From NCBI GenBank assembly GCA_036583965.1, contig JAZBQD010000034.1:10294040-10358039 (forward strand): a stretch of DNA of 64,000 bases. Reading direction: 5' to 3'. The translations under genes and the position numbers were made by a program. Positions 1 through 13,000 of the stretch are shown in pieces; the first letter of the stretch is position 1, and every line of letters begins with the position of its first letter. Source of the stretch: Prunella strophiata. Its lineage: Eukaryota > Chordata > Aves > Passeriformes > Prunellidae. Under the pieces are notes generated by a model that was given only the letters and a program-made list of their open reading frames with translations, ran no database searches and was not told the DNA's origin.

Positions 1-823
1 CAGGGTTTCTTGGTCGTTCTGGAGTGCTGAGAAGCCCTGGGCCAGTTTTGCTGTTCCTAAAGAGGCAGTGAAAGCTTTTTATAGGAGAAGGTACTGTCTA
101 GAACACAGCTGGAAAACGTGAGACAGACAGAGATCTGCTTGAACCTAGAGAGATGAGTTGGGGAGTAATGTGATAATCTCCTTTTTTTCTCTGATCAAAT
201 ACAGCAAAACTTTTACCATTTTGTATGCAAAAATCACAACTAACACAAATTCAATTCTGTATTTAATGTATACAAATCATAGCTTTGTGATTATTTTGAA
301 CCTTTTAATAGCATTTCCCTTTTTTCTTCATAATACTAGATCACATTACAAAATTGCCTATTGCTATTGGAACTGGGCTGATGCTGTGGTGGTGGGTCAC
401 ACACAGATGTGCTACATGTGGATCTTTCAGCACCAATCCCACCCTGGTGCCAACAGCGTCCAGCAGTGCCAGCACTAACACAGGGCTTGCCTTGCACTTG
501 TGGGTGCAATCATCAGGTCAAGATGAGAAACATTTGTCAAGGTGGAACCTGATCAAAGTAAATGAGCACATTTCTTCCCCTGTGTAATCCTGAGCTTCCT
601 GGGCTGCAGAGTTTGATTTGATTCACTTTTAGCTGTGTGGGAAACGAGATGGTTTAGCCAGGAAATGTCCCAGAACCTTGAACAGGAACTGCTCTTCAAC
701 TGCTTTGGCTGAACTTACCCTGCATCTCAGGATAGTCATCTTTTATTTTTTTTTGCTGAAATTCACATCTTGATTTTTCTAACAGTTGGCAGAGATTTTA
801 TTTTGCCACTTGGTGTATTACAC

Positions 824-849
824 AGATATAGGCTGCAGATATAGGCTGC
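824..849 (+). repeat. 13-bp direct duplication
   Basis: The unit agatataggctgc occurs twice in tandem without mismatch. It is a small local duplication with no recognised function. Confidence 0.85.
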
Positions 850-933
850 AGTTCCAAGGAACTCAAGGTTTTTTCACACTTATTTCTAATATTACTGTAA
901 TTTTCTGTGTTTCGGGTTCTGGTTTTCTTCCCT

Positions 934-955
934 CCCCCCCCCCCCCCCCCCCCCC
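934..955 (+). repeat. 22-base C homopolymer
   Basis: An unbroken run of 22 C stands in otherwise AT-rich DNA (one more CCT precedes it). It is a simple mononucleotide repeat. Its length in the assembly should be treated as approximate because long C runs are hard to sequence. Confidence 0.95.
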
Positions 956-3900
956 AACATTATGATCTGATTTGCTTTTAGCAGTTGTAATAAGAATATT
1001 AGTGTTGACACCTTCTGGTTTCATCAGTGAGATTGTCAAAATTAATCTGAAATCTCAAATATGTCCCTGACTGATTGCTTCTGTGCTGAAATCAGAAGGG
1101 GTTTATTATTCTAAATTTTCTTGCAATACTTGATCTTGAATATTTCTAGCATTCTGGGTAAAAAATGTTGTGAAAAAAATCTGTGATTTGAGCCTTAATT
1201 TAAAAATGGATTTCAAAGAACAGACTGTTCCTGTACACATCAGTGGATAGATACACCATTGAGAACATATCAAATGCTTGTACTAATATTTATGGCTCCT
1301 ATTTTAAATATAAATAAATAATCTAGATTCATTGGGAACTGGTAATCAGTAGACTGAAGAACTTCACCAAAATAACCAAATTTCCATCGTGGGTTTTTTG
1401 TGTAGTAAAAATAACAATGTTGCAGAGGACTTACTAAAACAGCCAAAGGAGAAGGTAACAGAGTTTGTAAATATTCCAAAATCTATTCCTTGGTGAAGTC
1501 AGAAAGTATAATATTTTAAGACTTGTATGATGGCAAAGAGTAGATTAAAAGTGTGCAGAGGGATAATGAAAATGTATTTTATTATTCTTTCCTGGTAGAG
1601 TATTCCTTTTTTTCAAAATTGCAAACTTCAGGTTCAACTGAGATTGAAGTTAAGGAAGCACAAGCAGTGCTATGTGGGCCTTCCTTGTGCTCAGTGTAAG
1701 CATATTAAACTAGAGTGATTATCCCAGAATTTTCTAATCTACACTAACTGGATCATTTGGTGATAGATTTAAAATTGTTTGATATAATAATTAACTCTAA
1801 TTATTAACCAAATAATAATAATTTTAAAAGATAAAAGATAATCAAATATCTTTTTTTTCCTGAGAACTACTGGAAGATTTAACAAATAAATGCTTTGTGA
1901 CAATTCCCCAATATATTAAAAAAATCCAACCGCTGTTTCATAATCCTGTAAAAAATTGCAAGAGGTTAGGTTGTCAGGAAACTTCAGTGGATTTTCAACT
2001 TTAATGTGAGCAAGTACATTGAGTGCTCTTGTATAGTCAGTAAAAGAAGATATAAATATTTACTGTTGCTCAGTTGTTGTAAAGCAGTTCTTTATAATTT
2101 ACTATTCTTTTTTGCCCGCATGTTTCTATCTTGTTATATAGCATATGTGTGCATTAGATATAAATAAAATGTAATAGGATATAGAGGATATAGGTAATAC
2201 ATGTATTTCTCTGGTGCTATTTCCATCAGTTAATATGTAATATTTCCTGATCTCTGGTGGACTTTAGAAGTTGGAATGAACTGTTTATACTTTGCCTTTA
2301 AAATCCAATGTGATACACTGGTGATATGGAGAATGATAACTTAGTTTAATTAAAAAAAAATTGGTTCATAGTCTTTTGTAGATGTGACAAACACAGATAT
2401 ATATACACTCCAGATTTGTGTATTAATGTCTCTGCAAATTAGGAGTGATTGTGTTTTAACAAGGCACAAACAGCTAATAATATAATAACAACACATTTCA
2501 TCTGTGCTCTGAAATTGACATCAATGAACAATTGGAAGCTAATAACTTCATAAAGATTTGGGCTTCTCTGCAGTCTTTCTGGGGAGACCTGTGCACGTGT
2601 GTGTTCAGTAGTGGCAGAATGAAAAGATAAAAAAGTGCTAAGGATTAAACTCTACAAACTAATATACAAGGAATAATAAAAATATTGTAAGTGACATGAA
2701 CTTTGAGGTGCAATTATACACTAACTGTGGTGGATTATTAAATTTTCCTGTATGGTTCTATCAATCCAGCTTAAAAATGGGCACTGGGGAGAGCAAACAG
2801 AAAAACATTGCCATGCATGGATGTGGGTACAGGTGCACACAGAAATAGCTGCCTGCTTGTATCCTGCCTCTGTGGTGCCACAAGCCTTGTTCTGTGGGAG
2901 CTCAGAACCTGGAAAACAAAAACCTCACCCAGTTAACAAGAAATCCTTTTCCAAAGCTGTTTTCAGGAGCTGCCACCTATCCCAATGAGGTGGAAACAGA
3001 GTCTGTTGATAACTGCAGTGGCCTATGAGGAATCCAGGTAAAACCCTGGTGCACTCCAGGACCCAGCTGAATCCCTGTGCCAGGTGTGGAGAGCTGTGTA
3101 GAATGGTGAAGCACAGCCTCAGTGCTAAGAATGTCTCCTGTACCTGATCTCTAAATCCTGGAAGAACTTCTACAGGTATCCTGGATTTTACGACAGTTTA
3201 TGAGGTCCTGTAAAGATTTTATAATGTGGAACTTGAATTTTCACAGAACGTATCTTCTAAAAGAAGGCTCTAAAAATCACTAAGAAATGTTGTGACTTGA
3301 AAAGTGTGTGTGCAGTCATTGAATTATACAGCACTCAGAGACACAAGTCAGTCACAGAAAGTTATTTAGGCAACATGACTTAAGGTTTTAAGTTCTTGAA
3401 TTTGAAAGTCTATATTGCAAGCATGAATATGCACAATTTAAAAGACAAAGAAAATTTGTGATGAAAATTTTTTGTGGCTTGTGCCTTGAACCACAGGTTT
3501 TGTGGAGAGAACATAGTTTTTATATGAAAGGAAACCATTCAAATTTAGGGCAATAACCACTTGGAAGCTTAAAGAGTCTAGATACACTGAAATTCTACAA
3601 TTAACCTTAAAATCTACCTCTGCAGAACTGCAGATTATCGGTTTTATATCTCAATCAACCACGTACAAGCAATTCCATGCATTGAACAAGAGAATAGCAG
3701 ATTTCAGCACAGCAATAAATTGAATTCTTAGTGTATCTGTAATAGGAAATTTAATCCTGTAATTCCTCTGTATCACTAACTTGACTCTAAGTCATGGTAA
3801 ATGATCCCCAAAAAATTCTTAATCTATTCAAAACCCATATAAGATAAGATGGACATACATGTCTTGTTTGACAAGTGTGTGTTATTTAGAAACATCTTTT

Positions 3901-6900
3901 ACTTAACTGTAAACATCATAATAGCTGATTATAGCATCATAAGCCACTGATAGGTTGGAAGCACTATTAAATTTGTCAAAAGCACTCTGAGGCAGATTTT
4001 AAAAATTTTTTTAATTTGTACACCCTTCAGAATTTCAGCTGGAGCTGGAAAAGGAGCTTGATTTGCTGTATTGTGGGAACAGAACACCTAGTAATCCAAG
4101 TGGACTAAAACCTACAATGACAAAGCATGGAAAAGATTTTTTGAAAAAGTAATTTCTAGGAAACTGTCCATGATGTGAAGTTTCAAATACATGCAGTCAA
4201 TAACTGCATTTCATATAACATAGCTGTGAAATTTTATGGAGTTTGGATGGGGTGCATTTAAGGGTTAACACTGTTCAGCACATGGTGTCCACAGTGGCTC
4301 TGAAGTCAATCAAGTATGAATTTGTACGTCTCATGCTGAAGGATAAGCGCGATGTGATGTGATGGTTTTTCTGCCTTTCTTCTTGAAACAACCAGATTTA
4401 CTTGAAATGGGTGAGCTGTTGTGCTCAATCTGTTCACAGCAGCTCCCTTCCCTTCATACTTAGCTGCCATTAACATTGACTGCAGGTATGCCCAGAGAAA
4501 GGAAATTAAATGTCTTAATTTTCTTGCATCTGGTAGGCAGCTGTACTTTAAAGCACACCATAGAGGAGAGTGAGGAGAGAACAGCACTTCCTTTTATCTC
4601 CTGATCCCTGCTGTAATAAACACAGGGTAGGGAATGAAGTATTACAATATCCAACTACTGCTGAAGATTTTACAACTAAACCTCTGGACAGCATGGTTGA
4701 AAGGAATTAGCAAATTATTGTTCAAAACTCACTGTGGACAAATTCAAATAGTACATGGCAGCTTGGGAACATCCCAACCATACAACTGGACAGAGATAGT
4801 GTGGGAAAAGATGTTCTTTTTCCAGTCTGTGCATATTTATGGTGAATCCATGGCATTCCTATTTTTTTTTCTGAAAGTGAGAGAGCAGCATCATTTCCCT
4901 CAATCACCTCTGTACCCAAGAATCTAAAATTAGCTCGGTGCTATTAAGCATTGCCTGTGACAGGATCAGACTCATAGCACCAGAGAGCAGGGCAGCTGGC
5001 TCACAGAGAAAAAAACAGGGAAAGGAGGGAGCTGTTGATGTTTGAAACTGTGACTGAGCTGCCCACAGCTGGCTCAGACCCCCTCAGTGTGTGTAGCCAC
5101 ACAAACACATATTCAGTGACCAAGCACTTGATGCAGATCACAATACAATGAGTTACCAGGGCATTCTAGGACTCAAATTAGTGTTTACTGCTCTGTTGTG
5201 GATGCAAAGTTTTACCTTGGGTGCATTTTCATGAGCAGACTGAGGTGATCTATGATGAATGGCCACTGATCTCCCATTCTTCAGCCTGCCCAGGGCAGAA
5301 GGTGGGACAGCCCATTTTGGTGACAGTGCAGTTTTAGATTGGATTAAACTGATTATGAAACCACATCCTTACACAGCAATGTCAGTGTAACAGGAATGTA
5401 GACAACAATTGCATTGTCATATGAATGAGCAAATTATTTTTTTCAATAAAAATACTACATTTTTTATCCTAACACATGCCTTCCCATGTCCTGTAATTTA
5501 CCATTCACCATAGTACAGCTGCAGCAATATTCCTAACATCCTAACATCCATTATACATGGGTGTATAACAAAAGTTGTCTTTTACCCAAAAGACCTCACT
5601 ATCTGATCAGGAAAAAATAAGCTCCAACCTCAACTAATCCTTTTCTTTCAGCTCCTCATTCAGATTAATATGTGCAAATTCCCTCACAGAATCCCTAACT
5701 GCTTCTAAATTTTTCCATCTGCGGACACAACTTTCTTTTATTTTTGTTTGCAGTGGAGAGCTCATCTTGGTGTATGCATTTTCAGCACATCCAAATAATC
5801 ATCTTTGTTTTTCAGTTTCTGTATAGTTTTGAAGAATTGCCAGTTTACAAGTGGTCAGTCAGACAGTACTCAATGTGTGCTCTCTAGTAGACTGTGATAT
5901 TATTTTGCAATTTTACTATGTGAAGATTATTTTAAAAGGGAAAGTGGGCACTGACAATTCCTCAGAGTGGTATGTGGTTATTTTTGCTTTGGACTCAAAT
6001 AGGCCGGTCCCTAGCCACAGTGGCAGATATATCATCCCAGTTACATAATAAATTTGTCACTTTTAATTCTATTTGGGAAGACTTAAAGAATTTAGGGCTT
6101 TATGATTTGGGACTCAGTCAGTACATAGTGTTCTTTCTGCACCGAGGGAGGAATAAAAGGTCTTGTTTTATGACTTGGCTGGTTGTCCTGCCTGTGATAG
6201 TTTTCTCGTGTGTGTGTTTTTCTTTGGTAGAATTATGGATGACAAAAGAGAACCACAAGTAGCTAATTGCCAAATGACAACTTGACTTTAAAGACCAGAA
6301 CTGACCATGAATGAAGTGAAAACTCTTTCAATTTCACCTAATTCTGTTCTCACATGAGTGTCAATCAGAGTAACTCCTGTGAGCCTGCAGTGATTCAGCT
6401 CAAAATAAAAGATGTGCAGCAGCATTGTTGTCACTGTTTCCAATATGATGCTGTGTTTGATAAGACATGCTAAGTGATGTTAGAATTAAGACATTCAGAG
6501 TAACAGTAGGGGGTAAGCTCAAGAACTAAATGTAAACAGAAGTCCAGCCCAGACATGTCTTGTTCCATTTGAAAGATAGGATTCTTAGTGCATTTAAGCT
6601 GGCTGTGCAAAATCCAATTACTATTAAATAAATGTTTAAGGTAACAATTCTGCTGAAGCCACTTTGAGCATCTTTGAAGCAGATCTCAGCTAACTTCTCT
6701 TGCTTTTGCTTGCTTGCAGTTTTATTGTCCCATCTTGTGCTCTGCATAGCTTGAGAATCACAGTCAGCTGACAAAAATTCCTGCTATAAACAGAAAACCT
6801 TTTTTCACTCAGTTTCCAGAGAGTATAGTGCTTCACTGAAGCAAGGGAGACCTTCCCAAAGAACAGGGCACTGCAGAGATCAAGAGTATAATTGCTTGGC

Positions 6901-9900
6901 TGCTGAGCACCTGAAAGTTTCTATAGGGCTTTTGAATGCCTTGGCATAAGGTGGGGTAAAACATAGGTCATGTTTACAGGGTGTTATTATTCCTCTGTAA
7001 TGATGCCAGTGTGCCTCTGCTTTCCTGTGGGAATGCTCTGTTCCAGAATAATCCTTTAAATCCTTTATTTGAAAATAGAATGCCTGCAGAAAGGAGAAAC
7101 ACGACAATACTTTGGGTCTGATACGTGTTCATCTGCAGTTCTCCTGGGTCAATATAGCCATGCAGGCAAGATTTCTTCATAATGTGCAAAAACCAGGAGG
7201 GTTTCTCTGTTTTGAACTGATATATCTGAATCTTACAAAGATCTCCCCTCCATGTTAGAGTATGTGATGTAGTAGGACAATGCTCTTTTAAAAACATTCT
7301 CTCACATGCCTAATGTTATTTTAAAAAATAAAAATCTCATGTACAAAACAAAGCTACACCACTACAGCTGCTGTCTTATCTCCTTTATATCTCTCAAAAA
7401 TTCTTTTCACCTTGATGCATCTTCTGGATATCCAAATCCAGCTGGTGAGCTTTGACTGTCCAATTCATTCTTTGTCTTCTTTTACCTCATATGATCACTT
7501 AATTCTCAGTGCCAGCTATTTGAAATCCAGCCTTAGAAAGAAACAAAGTCTAACAGAACAAGAAGCATTTTCTAGCAAATATATCCAACTTCTCATGCTG
7601 TTCACTTGCCTGCATCTCATCACCTGTTTCTCTGTTCACTTTTTTGACACTAAAACCTTCTGAGGCAAGACTGGGTTTTGTGCTGTGCTTGCATAGCAAA
7701 GGGGTGATTTTTCCTTGTGCTCCAGCTACTGCTAACATATGTATTTTCACAATAGTAATGAAGAAAGGTTCTATTACTCCAGAGAACAAAGAAAGAAGAA
7801 AAAATATAGTTAAAAGCAATGGTGGTAGAGATGCAGGATTTAGACAGAATGAAAGTAGAAAGATGGAAGAATATGCTGGACTTCCCAAACTCCACAGTTA
7901 TATAACTTCATATAAATTTCAGAGGAGTGTGAATTTATGTCCATATCATTATCAGATCATTCTACTTTATTATTCACTTTTAATTAAAAAAAACCCCAGC
8001 TCCTGAAGAGTGTGTTTATCCCTGCAGAGTTCTTTCAATAAAATAAAATGAAAGGCAACAGCTAAGTCAGTATTCTGCATCTGTCAGGTCTACACAGGTC
8101 AGAAAAAGAAAAGGAAAAAAGGGATGGAGTAAAACTGTCTGATCTCATTTTACACTCAGACCTGATTAAGGTTTTACATAAGATGATCAGTTGCAGTAAC
8201 CCTACACAAATATAATAAAGACTTTTAAAAGGCTTAATAAATGGAATTTTTAATTTATATTTGTCAAACAGCAACTCTCACTTACTAAAAACCCTCCCCT
8301 GACTGAGATTCACTAAAACCAAATTAAAATCTGAAATAAAGCGAGTAGAAACTAAAATAAAAATATTGATTATTGCAGTGGGTTGGGACAAAACACAGTT
8401 CTTTGAAACACATCAAAGCTGCTATAGGGTCATAACTTGCTCTGGCCAGGAAGAGGTGGCCAGGCAAGGTTAAGCCAATTTTTCTTTGGCTTAACAAAAC
8501 ACATAGGGCAAATCATTTAAATCAGGTGAATTCATCTGATCCCAGCACTCCTTGTTATTCCTTATGAAATCAGTAAAAGAAGGGAAAGAATAATGATTGA
8601 AATGAAACATTTTCAGTACATTTACCTGTGTCATTCATGCCCTCCCAGGAGGGAAGTGCCACAGAAATCAGGAAGTTCTTCTACTGATCCCATCACTCTT
8701 TGGAGGCTGGAGGTAAAAGTCACTGGCCATGGTTGGCAAGATTTCCAGAAACTTCACTGAGTAATTGATAGGGTTTCAGAAGGAAAAAAGAGAATAAAAC
8801 TAATTCCATAAGAATTCTGTCACCATTCACTAAACCAAGAATGTAATAGCAGTCTTTCAGTTGAATTTCATTAAATTCTGGATGTGGCCTTAATAAAACA
8901 TAGTGCTTCATGGGGCCATCACAAAGCACTTAACTAGATCTGTCTTTGAGAGGATGTTTATATTGCTTAAATATGCTACTGACAGAAATACTGACTGAAT
9001 TATAGCTGGCTTAAGTGAAAACTTTTCTGCCTCTTATCTCTTTCCTTATGGAATCATTTTACAACCTTGAGTGAAAAACTAATCTCTGTAAGATTTTTGA
9101 AACTTATAAATTTTAGTAAGGAATTATATCCCTATCAAATTCCATTGAGAATTTGAAAGGCTCATTACAAATGTGGAATTCTCTGGCAAAATGAATAGTT
9201 CTCCAAATGTATTCTACAGAGTCCAATGATATTTCATTGAAACCTTGTTGTTTCTTTCTACTGGTTACTGAAATCTTTGGTTACTCATTTAATGGAGCAA
9301 AACTGTTTTTCAACACTCATTGTCTCTCTCTGGTAGCTGCAACCAATGACAGAAACCATGAAGCTCCAAGGCAGGAATAAAATAGCATGAAATAGCATGA
9401 AATTCCATTGAATTCCACTGGAATTCTCTCATGTTGGCTCTCCAATCACAGGCTTCAGGTAATTTTGAAAGCCATTATGGTCCTTAAAGCTCTTTCTTCC
9501 ATAGGAGCCAGGTCTTACTCCTGGTAAATCTAATTAAGTTTTTTATATGTTCCTCTGAAATATTTCAGTGAGCATTTCAGGTAGTTCTTCTGGATGCTAG
9601 GTTCTGAACCAGCTACTTAAATCCTTATATTTTTCTTATGGAAAATTTATTTCTTTTTATGTAATTTTCCATTGTTATGCTGGAGATGTCAGCAGGGAAG
9701 TAGAATTTTGCAACAGTTCTTCAGATTTCACAGATGTTGATTTGCCCAGAATTGAAGCAATGAAAAGTGTCTGCAGGACCAGGTGTCCTAGCTGAAAAGG
9801 AATATAATAGAACATAAAATATAGAAAACTCAGCTGTGTTATACTGCATCTTGGAAAAGCAGGCAGTAAAACCTATTCTAAGAGACATTTGGAAAATGTA

Positions 9901-10000
9901 GATTAAAAATTATTTGATTTATTTAATTTTCATCCAGGGGCAAAATACAGTTATACCTGAGTGTGACTGCCTCTGCTGAGATACTTTCTGTAAAAATAGT

Positions 10001-13000
10001 CATGGATCAACTTGATCCCTGGTATAATTATATGGCATTAAACTGTCAAATATGCTTAACACACACACACACAGACAGGAGGTCATTTGTGGCAGCTAAG
10101 CTTTGGAACATGGAGTCTTCTGCAAGTGGTTGTTGTTTTATAAGTGATAGTTGTCACTTCAATAGCTCCTCTGTTGTCAAGACTTTTGGTTGAAGCATGT
10201 GAAGCAATTCCTCGCTGGGCTCAGCGCTGTTATTGACTGGGGGATGGAGTGAACGTGCTGTTGCTGGGAAACTGAGAGGGAGAGGCAGAAGTAAAACATG
10301 GCAGGTGGAAGCAGCATGTGGAAATGTGGAAATGGTGGTGCTCCCTTTCAGTCTGAACAAGATGTCCTTGGTTTTTCATTAATGTGTGCCTGTTGTAGCA
10401 GTCTTTGCTTAGGTTGAGGAAGGAGGTGCTTGGCTGTCCTTGGGAAGTTATGGTGTGGTCAAAGCACAATGAGGTGTGATTTCAAGTAAAATGTTACATT
10501 ACTGGCAGAATGTTAGGGGAGAAAATGTTACACATGTTTCAAGAGCAAGAGAACTATCTAAATGGTGATTTTACATTTTCTCTGCTTATTTTGAGTAAAG
10601 ATGTACCCATTTAGTGGACTGTGGGGTAGCAGAAGAACCAAAAAGCCCCAAACAAGACAAAAAAGGACAGAATAACTTGGGGTGAAGCATCTCAGTTTTT
10701 AATCAGAGGATTGTCAAGAAAATGCCATGACTATCATTCTGGACAGAGGTCTACAGATGCTACTAATGCATAAATAAAAAAATAAGGAACAGATAAAGAA
10801 GAGGGACAGAAAGCATATTGGAAACTATTTATGTTTTCAAGAGCAGGGCATAGTGTTGGTGCATCGTGTTCGTCCTGATGGAGCAAACATTTTTAAAAAG
10901 GAGATGGTAGGAGATAAAAATGACAAGAATTTTTACTTAGAATAAATGTGTACATGATGGCTGGCATCTTGGTGTGAACTAAATCACGTTGTCCAGAATG
11001 AAAAAATTTAGATAAATTTGCCTAAGAGACTAAAAGACCCTGAATGAGGCTGTAGAATTTATGTCCTCTACAAGCTAGACACCAAGAGAAACCTTTAACC
11101 CATATTCCTCAATGACAGAACCCAACAAAATGACAAATAAGATTTTTGGATTAGAGCCAGATGAGTTTTCCTCTCATGCCCCCAACTAATGTAGGATCTA
11201 CAAGGAGTATGTTAAACCTGGAAGTCAACAAATTTCTTACTTGATTTGGAATAAAACCGGCAGGGAACCGTAGGAAGTATGAACTTTAATTTTAGATATC
11301 CATTCCAAAGATAAAAAGCTTTTTGTCTTCCAAAGGACAAACTGACCTAGGATGTTACAGAAATCTGGTTTTTTTTAGTACTCACATAATGGGAAATGAA
11401 AAGTTCCTTTTTTCAGTGGTGGAGATTACAGAAAAAGAGCTAAGGACCTTCACATGGGAAGGAATATGTTAGAGCAATTTAAATATAGCACGACTTCCTT
11501 CATGTGCTGTCAAGGAGGCAGGCTGTTGTTTTTTGTCTTCTGAGGATGAAGAGGTAGCAGGGGGTAATCTGGCTGCTGTAGCTCATGGCTACAGTGAGAT
11601 GATCTGAGACAGTATTTCTGCCAACATGTAAAAATATAGTAATATATAAGGGCTATACACTGAACCACACAATTAATACTGGAAATCAAAGATATGACAC
11701 TGAAACTGCTGTAAAATAGTTTCCCAAATTAATATGTGCATCAAATAACAAACAGTATACTTCAAGGTACAGTTTTAGGTAATATTGTAGGTACAATTGA
11801 CTGTATAATAAAGCAAGGATCCATAGCCTAAATAGATTTGGGATTAAAACAAAAAGGAAAGTGAGGAGAGTGTTGCCAAGAAGTTAAACATGGAAAGGGA
11901 GAAATGTGCCCTGGAATCATGCTGTGTTTTATATTGCAGACCTTTATTAGAAGGAAATATTTCATTAATGAAGTCTGGAGCAGAGAAATAGTGAAATATG
12001 CCAAAGATGACTATAACAGGTAATAAAACCCAGAGGACAAGGGCAAAACCCTGCCCCATGGAAACCAGTGAAATTTTGCCATTGATTGAGGAGGATCAAC
12101 ATCTTCCAAAAGAAGTCACAAGTGGGAAATCACTACAAGAAATGTCTAGATTAAATGCACTGAGGACATTTGCATTTGGATACCAAAACTTCTTAAAAAA
12201 AATTAGTTGTTAAACCTGACCCACTGCATATAAATTAAGAAAGGAATCGCTGGCCATCCAGAGTTGCTCAGTCCTCATTCTGCCAACCTTACTCTGAAGT
12301 AAAATCAATAGGACTCTTCAAAGGGCAAGGGTACTGCTCACTATAATGCAGTGACTTGCTAAAATACATTAGAAACAATTTCTGGTTTAATTTAATTCTG
12401 GCTGTCTAATTTCTGCAAATGTTGATGACAAATAACTTAGTGAATAAAGTGTTATTTTACATACGTTTACTTGAAGTCATTCTAGTTTCCAAGCTTTGCT
12501 TGTGATGTAGAGTTTCTATGATCCCTTGGCACATCACAACTCTGACTACAGCTCAGCCAGTGTAGGTACTCTCATTCCAACCTTCCATACACTAAGAATA
12601 ACTGCAAAACAAGTTCATGTCCAAAATTCATGAAACCTTTTGGGGTCATATGCATTTGGAGTGATGCCCAGCATATGCATTGCAAACTTTCAGCATGTTG
12701 GAAATGCTAATACATTTTAAATATATTCCATCAGATTCAGCCAAGACATGCCTATGAGCACAGAATGATGCAAAAGGAAGGATGTGCCAATTAAAGCTAG
12801 TAGCAAGTCACTTCAGTGTAGGCAGAGTGCTGCTTTCTTCCAGGTGAAAATCCAGCTGAATGACATATCCACAAGTCATCTGCTCGTTACAGACCATGGC
12901 AGGAGGAAATCTGGCTTGTGTTACAATTTATTGGCAAAATGAATGCAGAAAGTGAATCAAAGCAGTATAGGAAAGAATTAATGGAAAACCTCTGAGTTTC

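Larger units (their letters stand above)
1..10000. other. Upstream flank, no gene recognised
   Basis: AT-rich DNA with frequent stops in all frames. Open frames are mostly below about 120 codons and none resembles a known protein. The C tract near 0.94 kb and the 13-bp duplication are the only clear structures. No tRNA, rRNA or CRISPR-like array is seen. Confidence 0.7.
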
